Below are positions 24,244-32,196 of a stretch of DNA of 49,332 nt, one piece after another (the stretch's first letter is position 1; each line of letters begins with the position of its first letter). The notes below the pieces were generated by a model. The model had not been told where the DNA came from and did not search any database. It saw only the letters and a list, made by a program, of their open reading frames with translations. This DNA is from Verrucomicrobiales bacterium. GTDB lineage: Bacteria > Verrucomicrobiota > Verrucomicrobiia > Verrucomicrobiales > DEV007. The stretch is taken from assembly GCA_029940475.1 (NCBI GenBank), contig JAPYUT010000023.1, positions 1 through 49,332 on the forward strand, in the 5' to 3' direction. Position numbers and translations under genes: made by a program.

Positions 24244-25595
24244 CAGGGTAAATTGGCGAAAATTATCGCGAGGCGGCGCTCGATTCTTGCAATGGTAGCC
24301 TGTTTGCCGATTATTTCGAGTGTGGGCATCAGGTCGGTTCCCTGGGAGGTGCCGGTCGCCGTTACCCGCAGGGGGAACATGAGGGCCCCGGCTTTTACTT
24401 CCTGCTCATCAGCAGTTTCAGTGATTGCAAGCTGAATGTCTTTCGCTTTCCACTCAGCGCTTTGTGCCAAGCGCGCAGTGAGTGAGCGCAACAGGCCTGC
24501 GGTTTGAGGTTTGGATGCCAGCTTGGCAGCGGCTTCAGGTTCAAGGGGATGTTCGTCATTGAGGATGGGCGCGAGCCATTCCGTGATTTCGCTGAAGCGC
24601 TGTATCCTCGGTTGTGTCAGGGCCACGGCTGAGGGTGGCGCGTCTCCGGTGAAGGCTTGTGCGCGAGACAGGAATTCTTCTGGTTGCAGTGCGGCAATGT
24701 GTTGGCCGTTGAGCCAGCTGCATTTCTCCAGGTCAAAACGGGCGTTGCTACGGTTCAGGTGATCGAAGTCAAACAACCGGGTAATCTCCTCAATGTTGAG
24801 TTTCTCGCGATCATCTTTTGGTGACCAGCCCAGTAGCGCGAGGTAATTGTCAACAGCCTCGGGAAGAAAACCTTCATCCTGATACCATTGCAGCCCGGCT
24901 CCCGCGTCACGCTTGCTCATTTTTGACCCGTCAGGATTCAGGATCAGCGGGATGTGGGCAAAGACCGGAGGTTCGGCACCGAGTGCCTCGAAGAGGGCGA
25001 TGTGCTTGACCGTGTTGGAAAGGTGGTCTTCACCGCGCAGGACATGGGTAATATTCATCTCGATGTCGTCGACGACGTTGACAAAGTGAAACAAAAATGA
25101 GCCGTCAGGGCGGCGTATGATGAGGTCGGGATTGGTCTCGATTTCCGTTTCTGTTTCCGTGTCCCAGGTGCGTGAACCCAGCTGAGCCAGGTTAATTCTT
25201 TGCTCGCCGCAGATTTGGTCTTTGAAACAGAGCTCGGTGTCAGGCACCCGAAAACGGATGGCGCCATCGTCCTGGTAGATTTTCCCGGCCGCTTCAAGCC
25301 TGGAGAGGAAGTCAGTGTAGATTTCAGTCCGCTGGCTCTGGAGATAGGAGCCGTGCCCACCGTCAACCCCGGGGCCCTCGTCCCAATCGATTCCCAGCCA
25401 TCGCATGCCCTCAAGAATGGCATCGTGAGCGTCCAGGGTATTGCGCGCTTCATCGGTATCCTCGATTCTCAGGATAAAGCTTCCGCCGTGACGACGGGCA
25501 AAGAGCCAGTTAAAAAGGGCAGTACGCGCACCGCCGACATGCAGGTAACCGGTGGGCGATGGAGCAAAGCGTGTCCTGACCTTGTTTAATTGCAT
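24243..25595 (-). CDS. gltX: Glutamyl-tRNA synthetase
   Basis: 450 residues, class I. The HIGH-type motif is in FAPSPTGYLHVGGART, and KMSKR is in NPDGSKMSKRDAG. Other landmarks are LRIEDTD, FHFVNVVDDIEMNITHVLRGEDHLSN and the helical anticodon domain at the C-terminus. A small repetitive stretch (TETETEIET, about 145-155) sits just before the conserved DLIIRRPDGS and looks like a lineage-specific loop. It charges tRNA-Glu; whether it also mischarges tRNA-Gln is undecided. First gene of the operon with aroE and ridA, and divergent from a glutamate/dicarboxylate symporter. Confidence 0.97.
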   Translation of the reverse strand: MQLNKVRTRFAPSPTGYLHVGGARTALFNWLFARRHGGSFILRIEDTDEARNTLDAHDAILEGMRWLGIDWDEGPGVDGGHGSYLQSQRTEIYTDFLSRLEAAGKIYQDDGAIRFRVPDTELCFKDQICGEQRINLAQLGSRTWDTETETEIETNPDLIIRRPDGSFLFHFVNVVDDIEMNITHVLRGEDHLSNTVKHIALFEALGAEPPVFAHIPLILNPDGSKMSKRDAGAGLQWYQDEGFLPEAVDNYLALLGWSPKDDREKLNIEEITRLFDFDHLNRSNARFDLEKCSWLNGQHIAALQPEEFLSRAQAFTGDAPPSAVALTQPRIQRFSEITEWLAPILNDEHPLEPEAAAKLASKPQTAGLLRSLTARLAQSAEWKAKDIQLAITETADEQEVKAGALMFPLRVTATGTSQGTDLMPTLEIIGKQATIARIERRLAIIFANLP

Positions 25596-25642
25596 ATTCT
25601 AGGGCTCAACGATGCGTTCTGCCGGCGTGCGGGTCAAAGGGA

Positions 25643-25688
25643 ACCACAGAAGAAGTGGTGAGTTTTCCGTTTCCAGTCAGCCACAGAA
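25643..25688. promoter_or_regulatory. Short inverted and direct repeats in the gltX/symporter divergent region
   Basis: ACCAC (25643-25647) and GTGGT (25655-25659) form a small palindrome, and the octamer CCACAGAA occurs at 25644-25651 and again at 25681-25688. The region is the 111-bp gap between divergent starts, where an operator would be expected. There is no proof of protein binding. Confidence 0.3.
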
Positions 25689-25706
25689 CAACTTAGTATA
25701 TTAATC

Positions 25707-27083
25707 ATGTTTAAGTTGAAAGTGCATTGGCAGATTATTATTGCGTTGGTGTTGGGTGTAGCGGCGGGTTCTGCCCTGCAGTCCATGCTTGGAGAGGGTG
25801 CGTCTGAATCGTCGTGGGTTGAGATTTGCGAATTCTTCGGCAAGACAGTGTTCATTGGCCTGCTCAAGATGATCATCGTGCCGCTGATTTTTTCCTCGAT
25901 CGTGACAGGGATTGCCGGGTTGTCCGGGGTCAAAGGGTTCGGAAGACTTGGCATCAAGACCCTTGGCTACTACGTGTTGAGCAGTGTGCTTGCAATCACC
26001 ATTGGACTGACAGTGGTCAATGTCATGAAGCCGGGTTTGGTGGATGGCAAGCCCAATCCCGAAGTCAAGGAATTCATAAATAACAATAAGAATTTTGATA
26101 AGAAGGGGGAGTCAGTTAGCAAGGACGCGACCGGACTGCGCGAGGAGAAGCATGCGTTGGGAGTTGTCGGTGACCTGGCAGAGAGAATGATCCCGACGAA
26201 TGTGTTTAAGGCAGCATCGGACAATGGCGCGATGCTCTCATTGATTTTTATCAGCCTGTTGACGGCCTTCGGCCTGATGGCAATTGAGGGACCCGGCAAG
26301 GAGGCGGTGGTAAGCGTGATCGGTGGAGTTAATAAACTGATGATCAAGGTTACTGGCTGGATTATGTGCCTGGCTCCCATCGGGGTATTTGGCCTGATGA
26401 CTGCCACAATTGCGCAGACCGGCCCGTCTTTCCTGCTGGCAATGGCTACTTACATGGTGACGGTGCTCATTGCTCTCGGACTGCATTTCTTCGTTGCCCT
26501 GCCGTTGCTGCTTGTGCTCCTTGGAAGGGTGAATCCGTGGCGGCATTACCGTGCGATGCGTGATGCCCTGCTGACATCATTTTCCACTGCCTCCTCCTCA
26601 GCCACCCTGCCGGTTACCATGCGCTGCCTGCAGGACAATGCAGGTGTGTCAAAGCGCACGTCAAGCTTCGTGTTGCCCCTGGGAGCAACGGTAAACATGG
26701 ACGGCACTGCGCTCTACGAGTGCATCGCGGTGCTGTTTGTGGCGCAGGTTATGGGGGCTTCGCTTGACTTTGCAGGGCAATTGTCGGTTGTGGTGCTGGC
26801 ACTGTTAACCAGTGTCGGGGTTGCAGGCGTACCCTCTGCAAGCCTGGTGGCAATCGTCATTATCATCCAGAATGTGGCTGAGGATCAGCCCTGGGGGGGC
26901 GGGGCGATGGCTGCAGTGGGTGCCATTTACGCTGTCGATCGAATCCTGGATATGTGCCGCACCAGCGTGAATATCTTCAGTGACTCCTGCGGTGCGGTAA
27001 TTATTGCCAAGAGCGAAGGGGAGCAGGGGGTGCTGACTGACGCAGACTCAGGCACCGCTTCAGGAATTGAAGCGGAAGAATGA
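25707..27083 (+). CDS. Dicarboxylate/amino acid:cation symporter (DAACS family)
   Basis: 458 residues with the usual eight helices plus two hairpin re-entrant loops. Family motifs are present: the serine-rich first hairpin SFSTASSSATLPVT, the helix 7 signature GATVNMDGTALYE, the second hairpin GVPSASLV, and helix 8 DRILDMCRTSVNIFSDSCGAV with the substrate-binding Asp, Arg, Thr and Asn. Members take up glutamate, aspartate or C4-dicarboxylates with Na+ or H+; the exact substrate is not certain. A hydrophilic loop with ENNNKNF-like residues (about 125-150) follows helix 3, larger than in GltP. The gene overlaps the convergent tatD stop by 24 bp. A TATATT lies only 4 bases before the ATG. Confidence 0.93.
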   Translation: MFKLKVHWQIIIALVLGVAAGSALQSMLGEGASESSWVEICEFFGKTVFIGLLKMIIVPLIFSSIVTGIAGLSGVKGFGRLGIKTLGYYVLSSVLAITIGLTVVNVMKPGLVDGKPNPEVKEFINNNKNFDKKGESVSKDATGLREEKHALGVVGDLAERMIPTNVFKAASDNGAMLSLIFISLLTAFGLMAIEGPGKEAVVSVIGGVNKLMIKVTGWIMCLAPIGVFGLMTATIAQTGPSFLLAMATYMVTVLIALGLHFFVALPLLLVLLGRVNPWRHYRAMRDALLTSFSTASSSATLPVTMRCLQDNAGVSKRTSSFVLPLGATVNMDGTALYECIAVLFVAQVMGASLDFAGQLSVVVLALLTSVGVAGVPSASLVAIVIIIQNVAEDQPWGGGAMAAVGAIYAVDRILDMCRTSVNIFSDSCGAVIIAKSEGEQGVLTDADSGTASGIEAEE

Positions 27084-27863
27084 TTCTGCGTTACGCTCGG
27101 TTTCCCCCGCGAGTTGCTTGAGCGGGATGCCTCGCAGTTGCGCGATGAATTGCGCCGTGTGCAGGGTGTCAGCCGGTTCGCAGCGTTTACCGCGGTGCGG
27201 CACAGGAGCAAGGTAGGGGGCATCGGTCTCGAGCATGAATGAATCCGGAGTTGCCTGAAGTGCGCACTGCTGGATTAGTTCTGCGCTTTTGAAAGTCGAA
27301 ATGCCGGTAAACGAGATGAGATGTCCTTCGTTGATGAGCGGCTTGGCGGACTCCCAGGAGTGCGTGAAACAATGAAACACGGCACGCAACCTGCCGTGAA
27401 ATGGCTCCATGATACGTTGAATGTCCTGCCAGCACTCGTTGCCTTTGTCCCGCTGGTGAATTACGACGTTCAGCTCGAGCTCGGCAGCAAGTTCCAGTTG
27501 CGCCCGGAAAAAGTCACCCTGCCTCCCGCGATAATTTTCTTTGCTCCAGCCATCTGGAGGAGGGTGAAAGTAATCCAGCCCGATTTCTCCGATTGCCGCT
27601 ACTTTTTTCTCTCCGGCTAATACCCGGATTTCTTTGAGCCAGTTATCACAGGTAACGTCGGTAACTGAGCAGGGGTGAATGCCTGCCGCAGCGTAAACAG
27701 CTGCGTGTTGATTTGCCAAGTCGATGCAGCGTGAACTGTCCTCCGGATCGGTGCCGATAGTGACCATGCGGGTGATTCCGGTCTCGACGGCGCGCTGAAT
27801 CACGGCATCGATATCTTCCTTAAACTGTCGGGATGCCAAGTGACAGTGGGAGTCGGTGAGCAT
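27060..27863 (-). CDS. TatD-family metal-dependent DNase
   Basis: 267 residues. Metal ligands of the amidohydrolase barrel are in place: HCH in MLTDSHCHL, the glutamate of GEIGLDYF, the histidine of VIHQRD, the histidine in VFHCFTHSW, and the aspartate in LETDAPYLAPVPHRGKRCEP. TatD proteins act as 3'-5' DNases/RNases in repair and DNA degradation. It is the last gene of the yceD-rpmF-plsX-fabH run, 29 bp after fabH. Its 3' end overlaps the symporter 3' end by 24 bp, so the two converging transcripts are complementary there. Confidence 0.93.
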   Translation of the reverse strand: MLTDSHCHLASRQFKEDIDAVIQRAVETGITRMVTIGTDPEDSSRCIDLANQHAAVYAAAGIHPCSVTDVTCDNWLKEIRVLAGEKKVAAIGEIGLDYFHPPPDGWSKENYRGRQGDFFRAQLELAAELELNVVIHQRDKGNECWQDIQRIMEPFHGRLRAVFHCFTHSWESAKPLINEGHLISFTGISTFKSAELIQQCALQATPDSFMLETDAPYLAPVPHRGKRCEPADTLHTAQFIAQLRGIPLKQLAGETERNAESFFRFNS

Positions 27864-27892
27864 TGACAGGGCTGGTGGCAGTTACGTGAAGC

Positions 27893-28906
27893 CTACCATC
27901 TGAGCACGCTGCTTGCCCATGTAAGTCCGGCACCGAAGGCAACAAGAACCACGATATCTCCCGGTTTGATGGCTTTTGTTTTATTTGCCTCATCAAGGGC
28001 AATAGCGACGGCGGCGGCAGAGGTATTACCGTATTTATCGAGGTTTATAAATGTCTTTTCCTTTGGTATTCCCATTCGGTCGGTAATTGCCTCAATGATC
28101 CGCAGGTTGGCCTGATGGGGAATTAGCATGTCAACATCCTCAGGGGCAAGGCTTAAGCCTTTAAGGGCATCCTCAGCCGCATGTCGCATGGCATTGACTG
28201 CGGACTTATAGACTTCGCGACCCTGCATGCGGATGGTGTTGAGTTTTTGATCGGCGTTCTCGGGGGTGATCGGGCATGCTGATCCGCCGCCGGGAACGTG
28301 CAGTATGTCAGTCTGCCTGCCATCGCTGCCAAGTGAGGAGGAAAGCACCTTCCTGCCGGCATTGCCATTTACATCCCGGGTCAGGACCACTGCTCCGGCA
28401 CCATCACCGAAAAGCACGCATGTATTACGATCTTCCCAGTCGACCATACTGCTGAGTTTCTCGGCTCCTATCACCAAGGCTGTCTTGCGATGCCCGGTGT
28501 TGATGAAATGTTGACTGATTTGAATTCCGTAGAGGAATCCTGAACACGCTGCTGAAACATCGAAGCACATGGCGTTGATTGCCTCGATATTTTTTTGTAC
28601 ATAGCAGGCAGTGGCAGGAAAGAATGTATCGGGGGATATGGTTGCCACGATGATCAGATCGATCTGATCGGCGGTAATGCCGGCATCAGCCATGGCTTGT
28701 TTTGCGGCTTCGGTAGCGAGGTCGCTGGTTGTCTGGCCGTCTGCGGCGATACGACGTTCCCGGATCCCGGTGCGACTGGTGATCCACTCATCGGAGGTAT
28801 CAACCATTTTCTCAAGATCGGCGTTGGAAAGCACCTTTTCAGGGACATAGCTTCCGGTTCCGGCGATGGTGACTGAGCAGTTGGTGTGCTTTGAAAAATC
28901 AGGCAT
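27893..28906 (-). CDS. fabH: 3-oxoacyl-[acyl-carrier-protein] synthase III
   Basis: 337 residues, normal length. The catalytic triad is visible: C121 in DVSAACSGFLYG, H264 in IPHQANLRIIEA and N294 in NLDKYGNTSAAA. The N-terminal GTGSYVPEKVLSN and EWITSRTGIRERRI are typical. It condenses acetyl-CoA (or a branched acyl-CoA) with malonyl-ACP to start fatty-acid synthesis; the starter preference is not readable. Its ATG overlaps the plsX stop by 8 bp. The plsX-fabH order is conserved in many bacteria. Confidence 0.97.
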   Translation of the reverse strand: MPDFSKHTNCSVTIAGTGSYVPEKVLSNADLEKMVDTSDEWITSRTGIRERRIAADGQTTSDLATEAAKQAMADAGITADQIDLIIVATISPDTFFPATACYVQKNIEAINAMCFDVSAACSGFLYGIQISQHFINTGHRKTALVIGAEKLSSMVDWEDRNTCVLFGDGAGAVVLTRDVNGNAGRKVLSSSLGSDGRQTDILHVPGGGSACPITPENADQKLNTIRMQGREVYKSAVNAMRHAAEDALKGLSLAPEDVDMLIPHQANLRIIEAITDRMGIPKEKTFINLDKYGNTSAAAVAIALDEANKTKAIKPGDIVVLVAFGAGLTWASSVLRW

Positions 28907-29918
28907 GAATAGATGGCGAGGAGGAGATTTTTGCGATTTCCTCTTCGATGTGCGGGTTGACGCGGTGGGATACTGATTCAGCGGCCACCCGCAAGGCGTT
29001 TTTTATTGCCAGGGCAGAGCTTCCTCCATGGGCAATAATGCATATGCCATTGGTCCCCAGCAGCGGGCTTCCGCCATATTCTTCATAACTGCAGCGTGCC
29101 ATGGCTGCCTTGAAGGCGGGTTTGACTAGTATTGCGCCCAATTTTCGCAGCGGGGTCTTCAGCATTTCCTGCTTAACCCATTTGTTCATTGCGTTGGCTG
29201 TCGCCTCGCAACTCTTGAGTATGACATTGCCGGTAAAGCCATCACATACAACAACGTCGATTTCACTTTCAAAAAGATCGTGACCCTCGATGTTGCCGAT
29301 AAAGTTAAGACTGCTTTCCTTCAGCATGGCAAAGACCTCGCGGGTGAAGTCAGTGCCTTTCTCGTCTTCAGTGCCGACTGACATGAGGCCAACTTTTGGA
29401 GATTTTTTTCCCAGGACATGACGGGAATAGACGGAACCCATGATTGCGTATTGCAGCAGGTGTGTGGCTTTAGCCTCAGGATTGGCGCCGGCATCGACGA
29501 TGTTACATTGGCCGTGTTCATTTGGGATGGGCGAGGCAATGCCTGCACGCTCCACCCCGGGAAGATTGCGCAATTTTATCGTGGCAGCGGCGACAGCTGC
29601 TCCTGTGTTGCCTGCGCTGACCACCGCCTCACAGGTGCCGTCCTTGACCAGGTCAGTGGCAATGCTGATTGAGGAGTTTTTTTTACGTCGTATGGCCTTG
29701 GCTGGGGATTCGTGCATGCTGACAACTTCACTGGCATGAACAATTTCGATTTTTCCTGAGTCGGTCAGGTGATCATCAAGATGGGCTTTCAGGGTAGCTG
29801 CATCGCCGACGAGAAAGAGGCGTTGAATTTCAGGCAGCGATTCAATCGCAAGCTTGGCGCCATTGATGTTGGCAACCGGGGCGTGGTCGCCTCCCATGAC
29901 ATCCAGTGCGATTCTCAT
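28899..29918 (-). CDS. plsX: Phosphate acyltransferase PlsX
   Basis: 339 residues. MRIALDVMGGDHAP opens the protein, followed by ASEVVSMHESPAKAIRRKKNSSI and AVVSAGNTGA, all PlsX hallmarks, then DAGANPEAKATHLLQYAIMG and VVCDGFTGNVILKS. It makes acyl-phosphate from acyl-ACP for membrane phospholipid synthesis (used by PlsY). Part of the yceD-rpmF-plsX-fabH order, with a 189-bp gap after rpmF and an 8-bp overlap with fabH. An A8 run (29677-29684 on the plus strand as T8) encodes the conserved KKN. Confidence 0.97.
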   Translation of the reverse strand: MRIALDVMGGDHAPVANINGAKLAIESLPEIQRLFLVGDAATLKAHLDDHLTDSGKIEIVHASEVVSMHESPAKAIRRKKNSSISIATDLVKDGTCEAVVSAGNTGAAVAAATIKLRNLPGVERAGIASPIPNEHGQCNIVDAGANPEAKATHLLQYAIMGSVYSRHVLGKKSPKVGLMSVGTEDEKGTDFTREVFAMLKESSLNFIGNIEGHDLFESEIDVVVCDGFTGNVILKSCEATANAMNKWVKQEMLKTPLRKLGAILVKPAFKAAMARCSYEEYGGSPLLGTNGICIIAHGGSSALAIKNALRVAAESVSHRVNPHIEEEIAKISSSPSIHA

Positions 29919-30107
29919 CGTGTGCTTATTTGGGCGGGATTACAGGAGTCATTCCGCAGAAGCATGTCTAGGTTTAGCGCGACGGGCAAGAGGCGTCAAA
30001 GCCCAAATTGCACCAGTTCCACAAACTGCTGAAGAAAAGACCCGTCAATAGCAATGGCAGTTACCCGGTTTCTGCGGGAGATGTTGATCGCGTTTACTCC
30101 ACAGTCT

Positions 30108-30290
30108 CTAGAAAGAGTCTATATTGAGCACCTGCCTGTTACGGTAATATCCGCAGGAGGGGCAGGCAATATGGGATGGAGTTGTGCTACCGCATTCAGG
30201 GCATTTGTTGAGCTTAGGAGCCCGCCAGCGGTTTGCTCCGCGGCGCATGCGTGACTTCATAAGGGAAGTGCGACTTTTTGGGACTGCCAT
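30108..30290 (-). CDS. rpmF: 50S ribosomal protein L32
   Basis: 60 residues, the normal size. The start MAVPKSRTSLMKSRMRRG is the L32 signature, followed by a zinc ribbon with four cysteines: CPEC and CPSC, the zinc-binding form. A zinc-free paralogue is not seen here. It is in the large subunit near the peptidyl transferase centre. It begins 18 bp after yceD and precedes plsX by 189 bp; the common yceD-rpmF pair suggests one transcript. Confidence 0.97.
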   Translation of the reverse strand: MAVPKSRTSLMKSRMRRGANRWRAPKLNKCPECGSTTPSHIACPSCGYYRNRQVLNIDSF

Positions 30291-30308
30291 GCTGGAAAAC
30301 TGGTAAAA

Positions 30309-30791
30309 TTAATCGAGTTTTAGTTTGTCGAGTGGTCCCCAACTGCTGAAATCTTTGGGCTCGACTTCTTTCGGGTCGAGGGGATCAAAAGTTTCTTCAG
30401 TCTGGAATTTTCCGCGGGCGGGGCAATCTTGTGTGTTGTCACCCTTATCACAGTGCGGGAAATCCGGGAGGGCAAGAATGATATCTTCCCGAAGGGCATC
30501 CGTCAAGTCGATCAGTGTTAACTTCTCGAGAGAGACCAGTAAAGAGTGTTCTGAGAGTCGGACAGTGTGCCTGAAATCGTTGTTACAGCGGCTGCAGGTG
30601 AGTATAAATGGCAGCAGGAAATTACCCCTGACCAGCAGGTGCTCGGAAACCAGTGAGGCTTCAGCCTTGTAGGTAAGGGGTCCTGTCGTCCTTGCCGCGT
30701 CATTTGCAGACAGGCTGCAGATATCACCCTCAAATTCTCCCTCGATGGCCAGACATTGGTCCTCAGGGATGGTTCGGATGTCGATGGTCAT
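30309..30791 (-). CDS. yceD: YceD/DUF177 protein
   Basis: 160 residues from ATG 30789-30791 (MTIDIRTIPEDQCL). The longer frame to 30869 would add a 26-residue tail that does not match the family; neither start has a ribosome-binding site. It has the DUF177 cysteine pair (CSRC in FILTCSRCNNDFRHTV), an ALREDIILALPDFPHC region and further cysteines C-x8-C, likely a zinc knot. The family is linked by genomics to rpmF and to 23S rRNA/ribosome assembly. First gene of yceD-rpmF-plsX-fabH. Divergent from the 30994 gene. Confidence 0.9.
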   Translation of the reverse strand: MTIDIRTIPEDQCLAIEGEFEGDICSLSANDAARTTGPLTYKAEASLVSEHLLVRGNFLLPFILTCSRCNNDFRHTVRLSEHSLLVSLEKLTLIDLTDALREDIILALPDFPHCDKGDNTQDCPARGKFQTEETFDPLDPKEVEPKDFSSWGPLDKLKLD

Positions 30792-30993
30792 TATTTCGTT
30801 GAGATGGGCGTGCTCAAAGGGAACAAAGCGCAGAATGGCAGTGAGTCGAGCATTGAACGCATTTTGCATGAAGATTTGGTATTACTTGCAGTGAGTGAAG
30901 GTAAGTCATTGAATCACCGGGCGGGTTGGTCTATTTTCAACGCGCATCGGAGGCAACAGGCAGAGGCCGGTTGTAAGCGATTGAATATTCTTT

Positions 30994-32103
30994 ATGAGCC
31001 TATCTTCAAGATCTGCAGAGCAGGATCCGGATGATTCCATCACCGAGGCGCTTGAGAGCCTCGGTCAGTCGATGACCGGCGGGGGATTGAAGGGGGATTT
31101 TCCGGGAAGTGGTGCCTTTACGGATCCGGATCTCATGGCGGATCCGGCTAATTTGCCTCCTTCAGTGGGAAGCATTAATCCGGTCGCGCAATCATCAGTA
31201 AATAACACTTTTTCATATGCCGGTTCAATGCTCGATGAGGATCAGTTCTCTCCTTATTTGGATGACGAGCTCGAGGTTCCCATGGTTGCACGTAAGCGCA
31301 ACAGGCGGAGCAGGCGTAGTTTGTGGCTTCCCGTCATAATTGTCGGTTTGACGCAATTGGCAGCCATTGTCGTGGTCGGGTTTATGGCGTGGCCTGACAT
31401 GAAAGCAAATATTCTCCAGCAGGCGGCAGCTTCTTTGATCAGCGAGAAAGATGAAACAGAGTTGTTGCAGAAGCGTCTTGAGGTTGGCGAGAAACGAATC
31501 GATGCATTGTTGTCAGAAGTAGTGACGATGAACAGGAAGCTTGAGTTGAGTCCGGAGGATGTTCGCGCAGAACTCGAATTTCTTGGTGTAAGGAACCGGC
31601 TTCTGAGGTTGGCGGATGCGGCAATCCAGAAAGCGGATCGCGTCGCTTTTGATCAGTTGCTGAAGGTTGCGGATGAGGCAGGGGAGGAAAAACTGCGTAA
31701 TGGAGCGATGTCAGAAATTCACAGAGTAAGGTTTGCTTACCTTAACGGCTTGCGTGTTTCAGGCTATGCCCTGCCCGTGGGGGACCTGTTTCCAAGTCTC
31801 CGTGGTAAGGATGAGATGGGATTGGGAACGACTCAGCTAACCAAGATTCTTCAGGATACGGGAATCGAAGCGGAGCACCGCACCAGGGCAGCGTATTTGC
31901 TGGCAGATCATCGCAATGTGCAGGCAGTTGAGGCATTGGTGGCGGCCATTGCCAAGGATTCCAGCCTGGATGTTGTTCGCGAGGCAACACTGACTTTCAG
32001 TGAGATGACCGGTTATCGCAGTGATGAGTTGCTAGACACGGCAGGTCTGGCTGAGTGGTGGCGGGAAAACTCATCGGCGATAAAGCTGACACTTGGGAAT
32101 TGA
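30994..32103 (+). CDS. Single-pass membrane protein with coiled coil and HEAT-like end
   Basis: 369 residues, not recognised as a named family. Residues 1-98 are polar, acidic and probably disordered. A basic cluster RKRNRRSRR (100-108) precedes a transmembrane helix (109-132, SLWLPVIIVGLTQLAAIVVVGFMA), which places the N-terminus in the cytoplasm by the positive-inside rule. Residues about 150-185 are a likely coiled coil (ETELLQKRLEVGEKRIDALLSE). About 290-345 (RTRAAYLLADHRNVQAVEALVAAIAKDSS) resembles a HEAT repeat. It is 93 bp before the 584-aa protein on the same strand, which also ends in HEAT-like helices, so they may work together. Divergent from yceD. Confidence 0.75.
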   Translation: MSLSSRSAEQDPDDSITEALESLGQSMTGGGLKGDFPGSGAFTDPDLMADPANLPPSVGSINPVAQSSVNNTFSYAGSMLDEDQFSPYLDDELEVPMVARKRNRRSRRSLWLPVIIVGLTQLAAIVVVGFMAWPDMKANILQQAAASLISEKDETELLQKRLEVGEKRIDALLSEVVTMNRKLELSPEDVRAELEFLGVRNRLLRLADAAIQKADRVAFDQLLKVADEAGEEKLRNGAMSEIHRVRFAYLNGLRVSGYALPVGDLFPSLRGKDEMGLGTTQLTKILQDTGIEAEHRTRAAYLLADHRNVQAVEALVAAIAKDSSLDVVREATLTFSEMTGYRSDELLDTAGLAEWWRENSSAIKLTLGN

Positions 32104-32196
32104 ATGACTGGTAAGGCTTTGGCGAAGGGAGCAGACTCGCAGGTGGCGGGCAAAGTGATAATGAGGCTTTGGGTGGGTTCTAGCGCATTGTGATCA

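Noticed and set aside
29677-29684. A8 run in plsX, forming an A-AAA-AAC slippery heptamer
   Set aside because: It encodes the KKN that is conserved in the RKKxSS motif of PlsX, and the frame continues through the whole family length. No sign of a frameshifted product.
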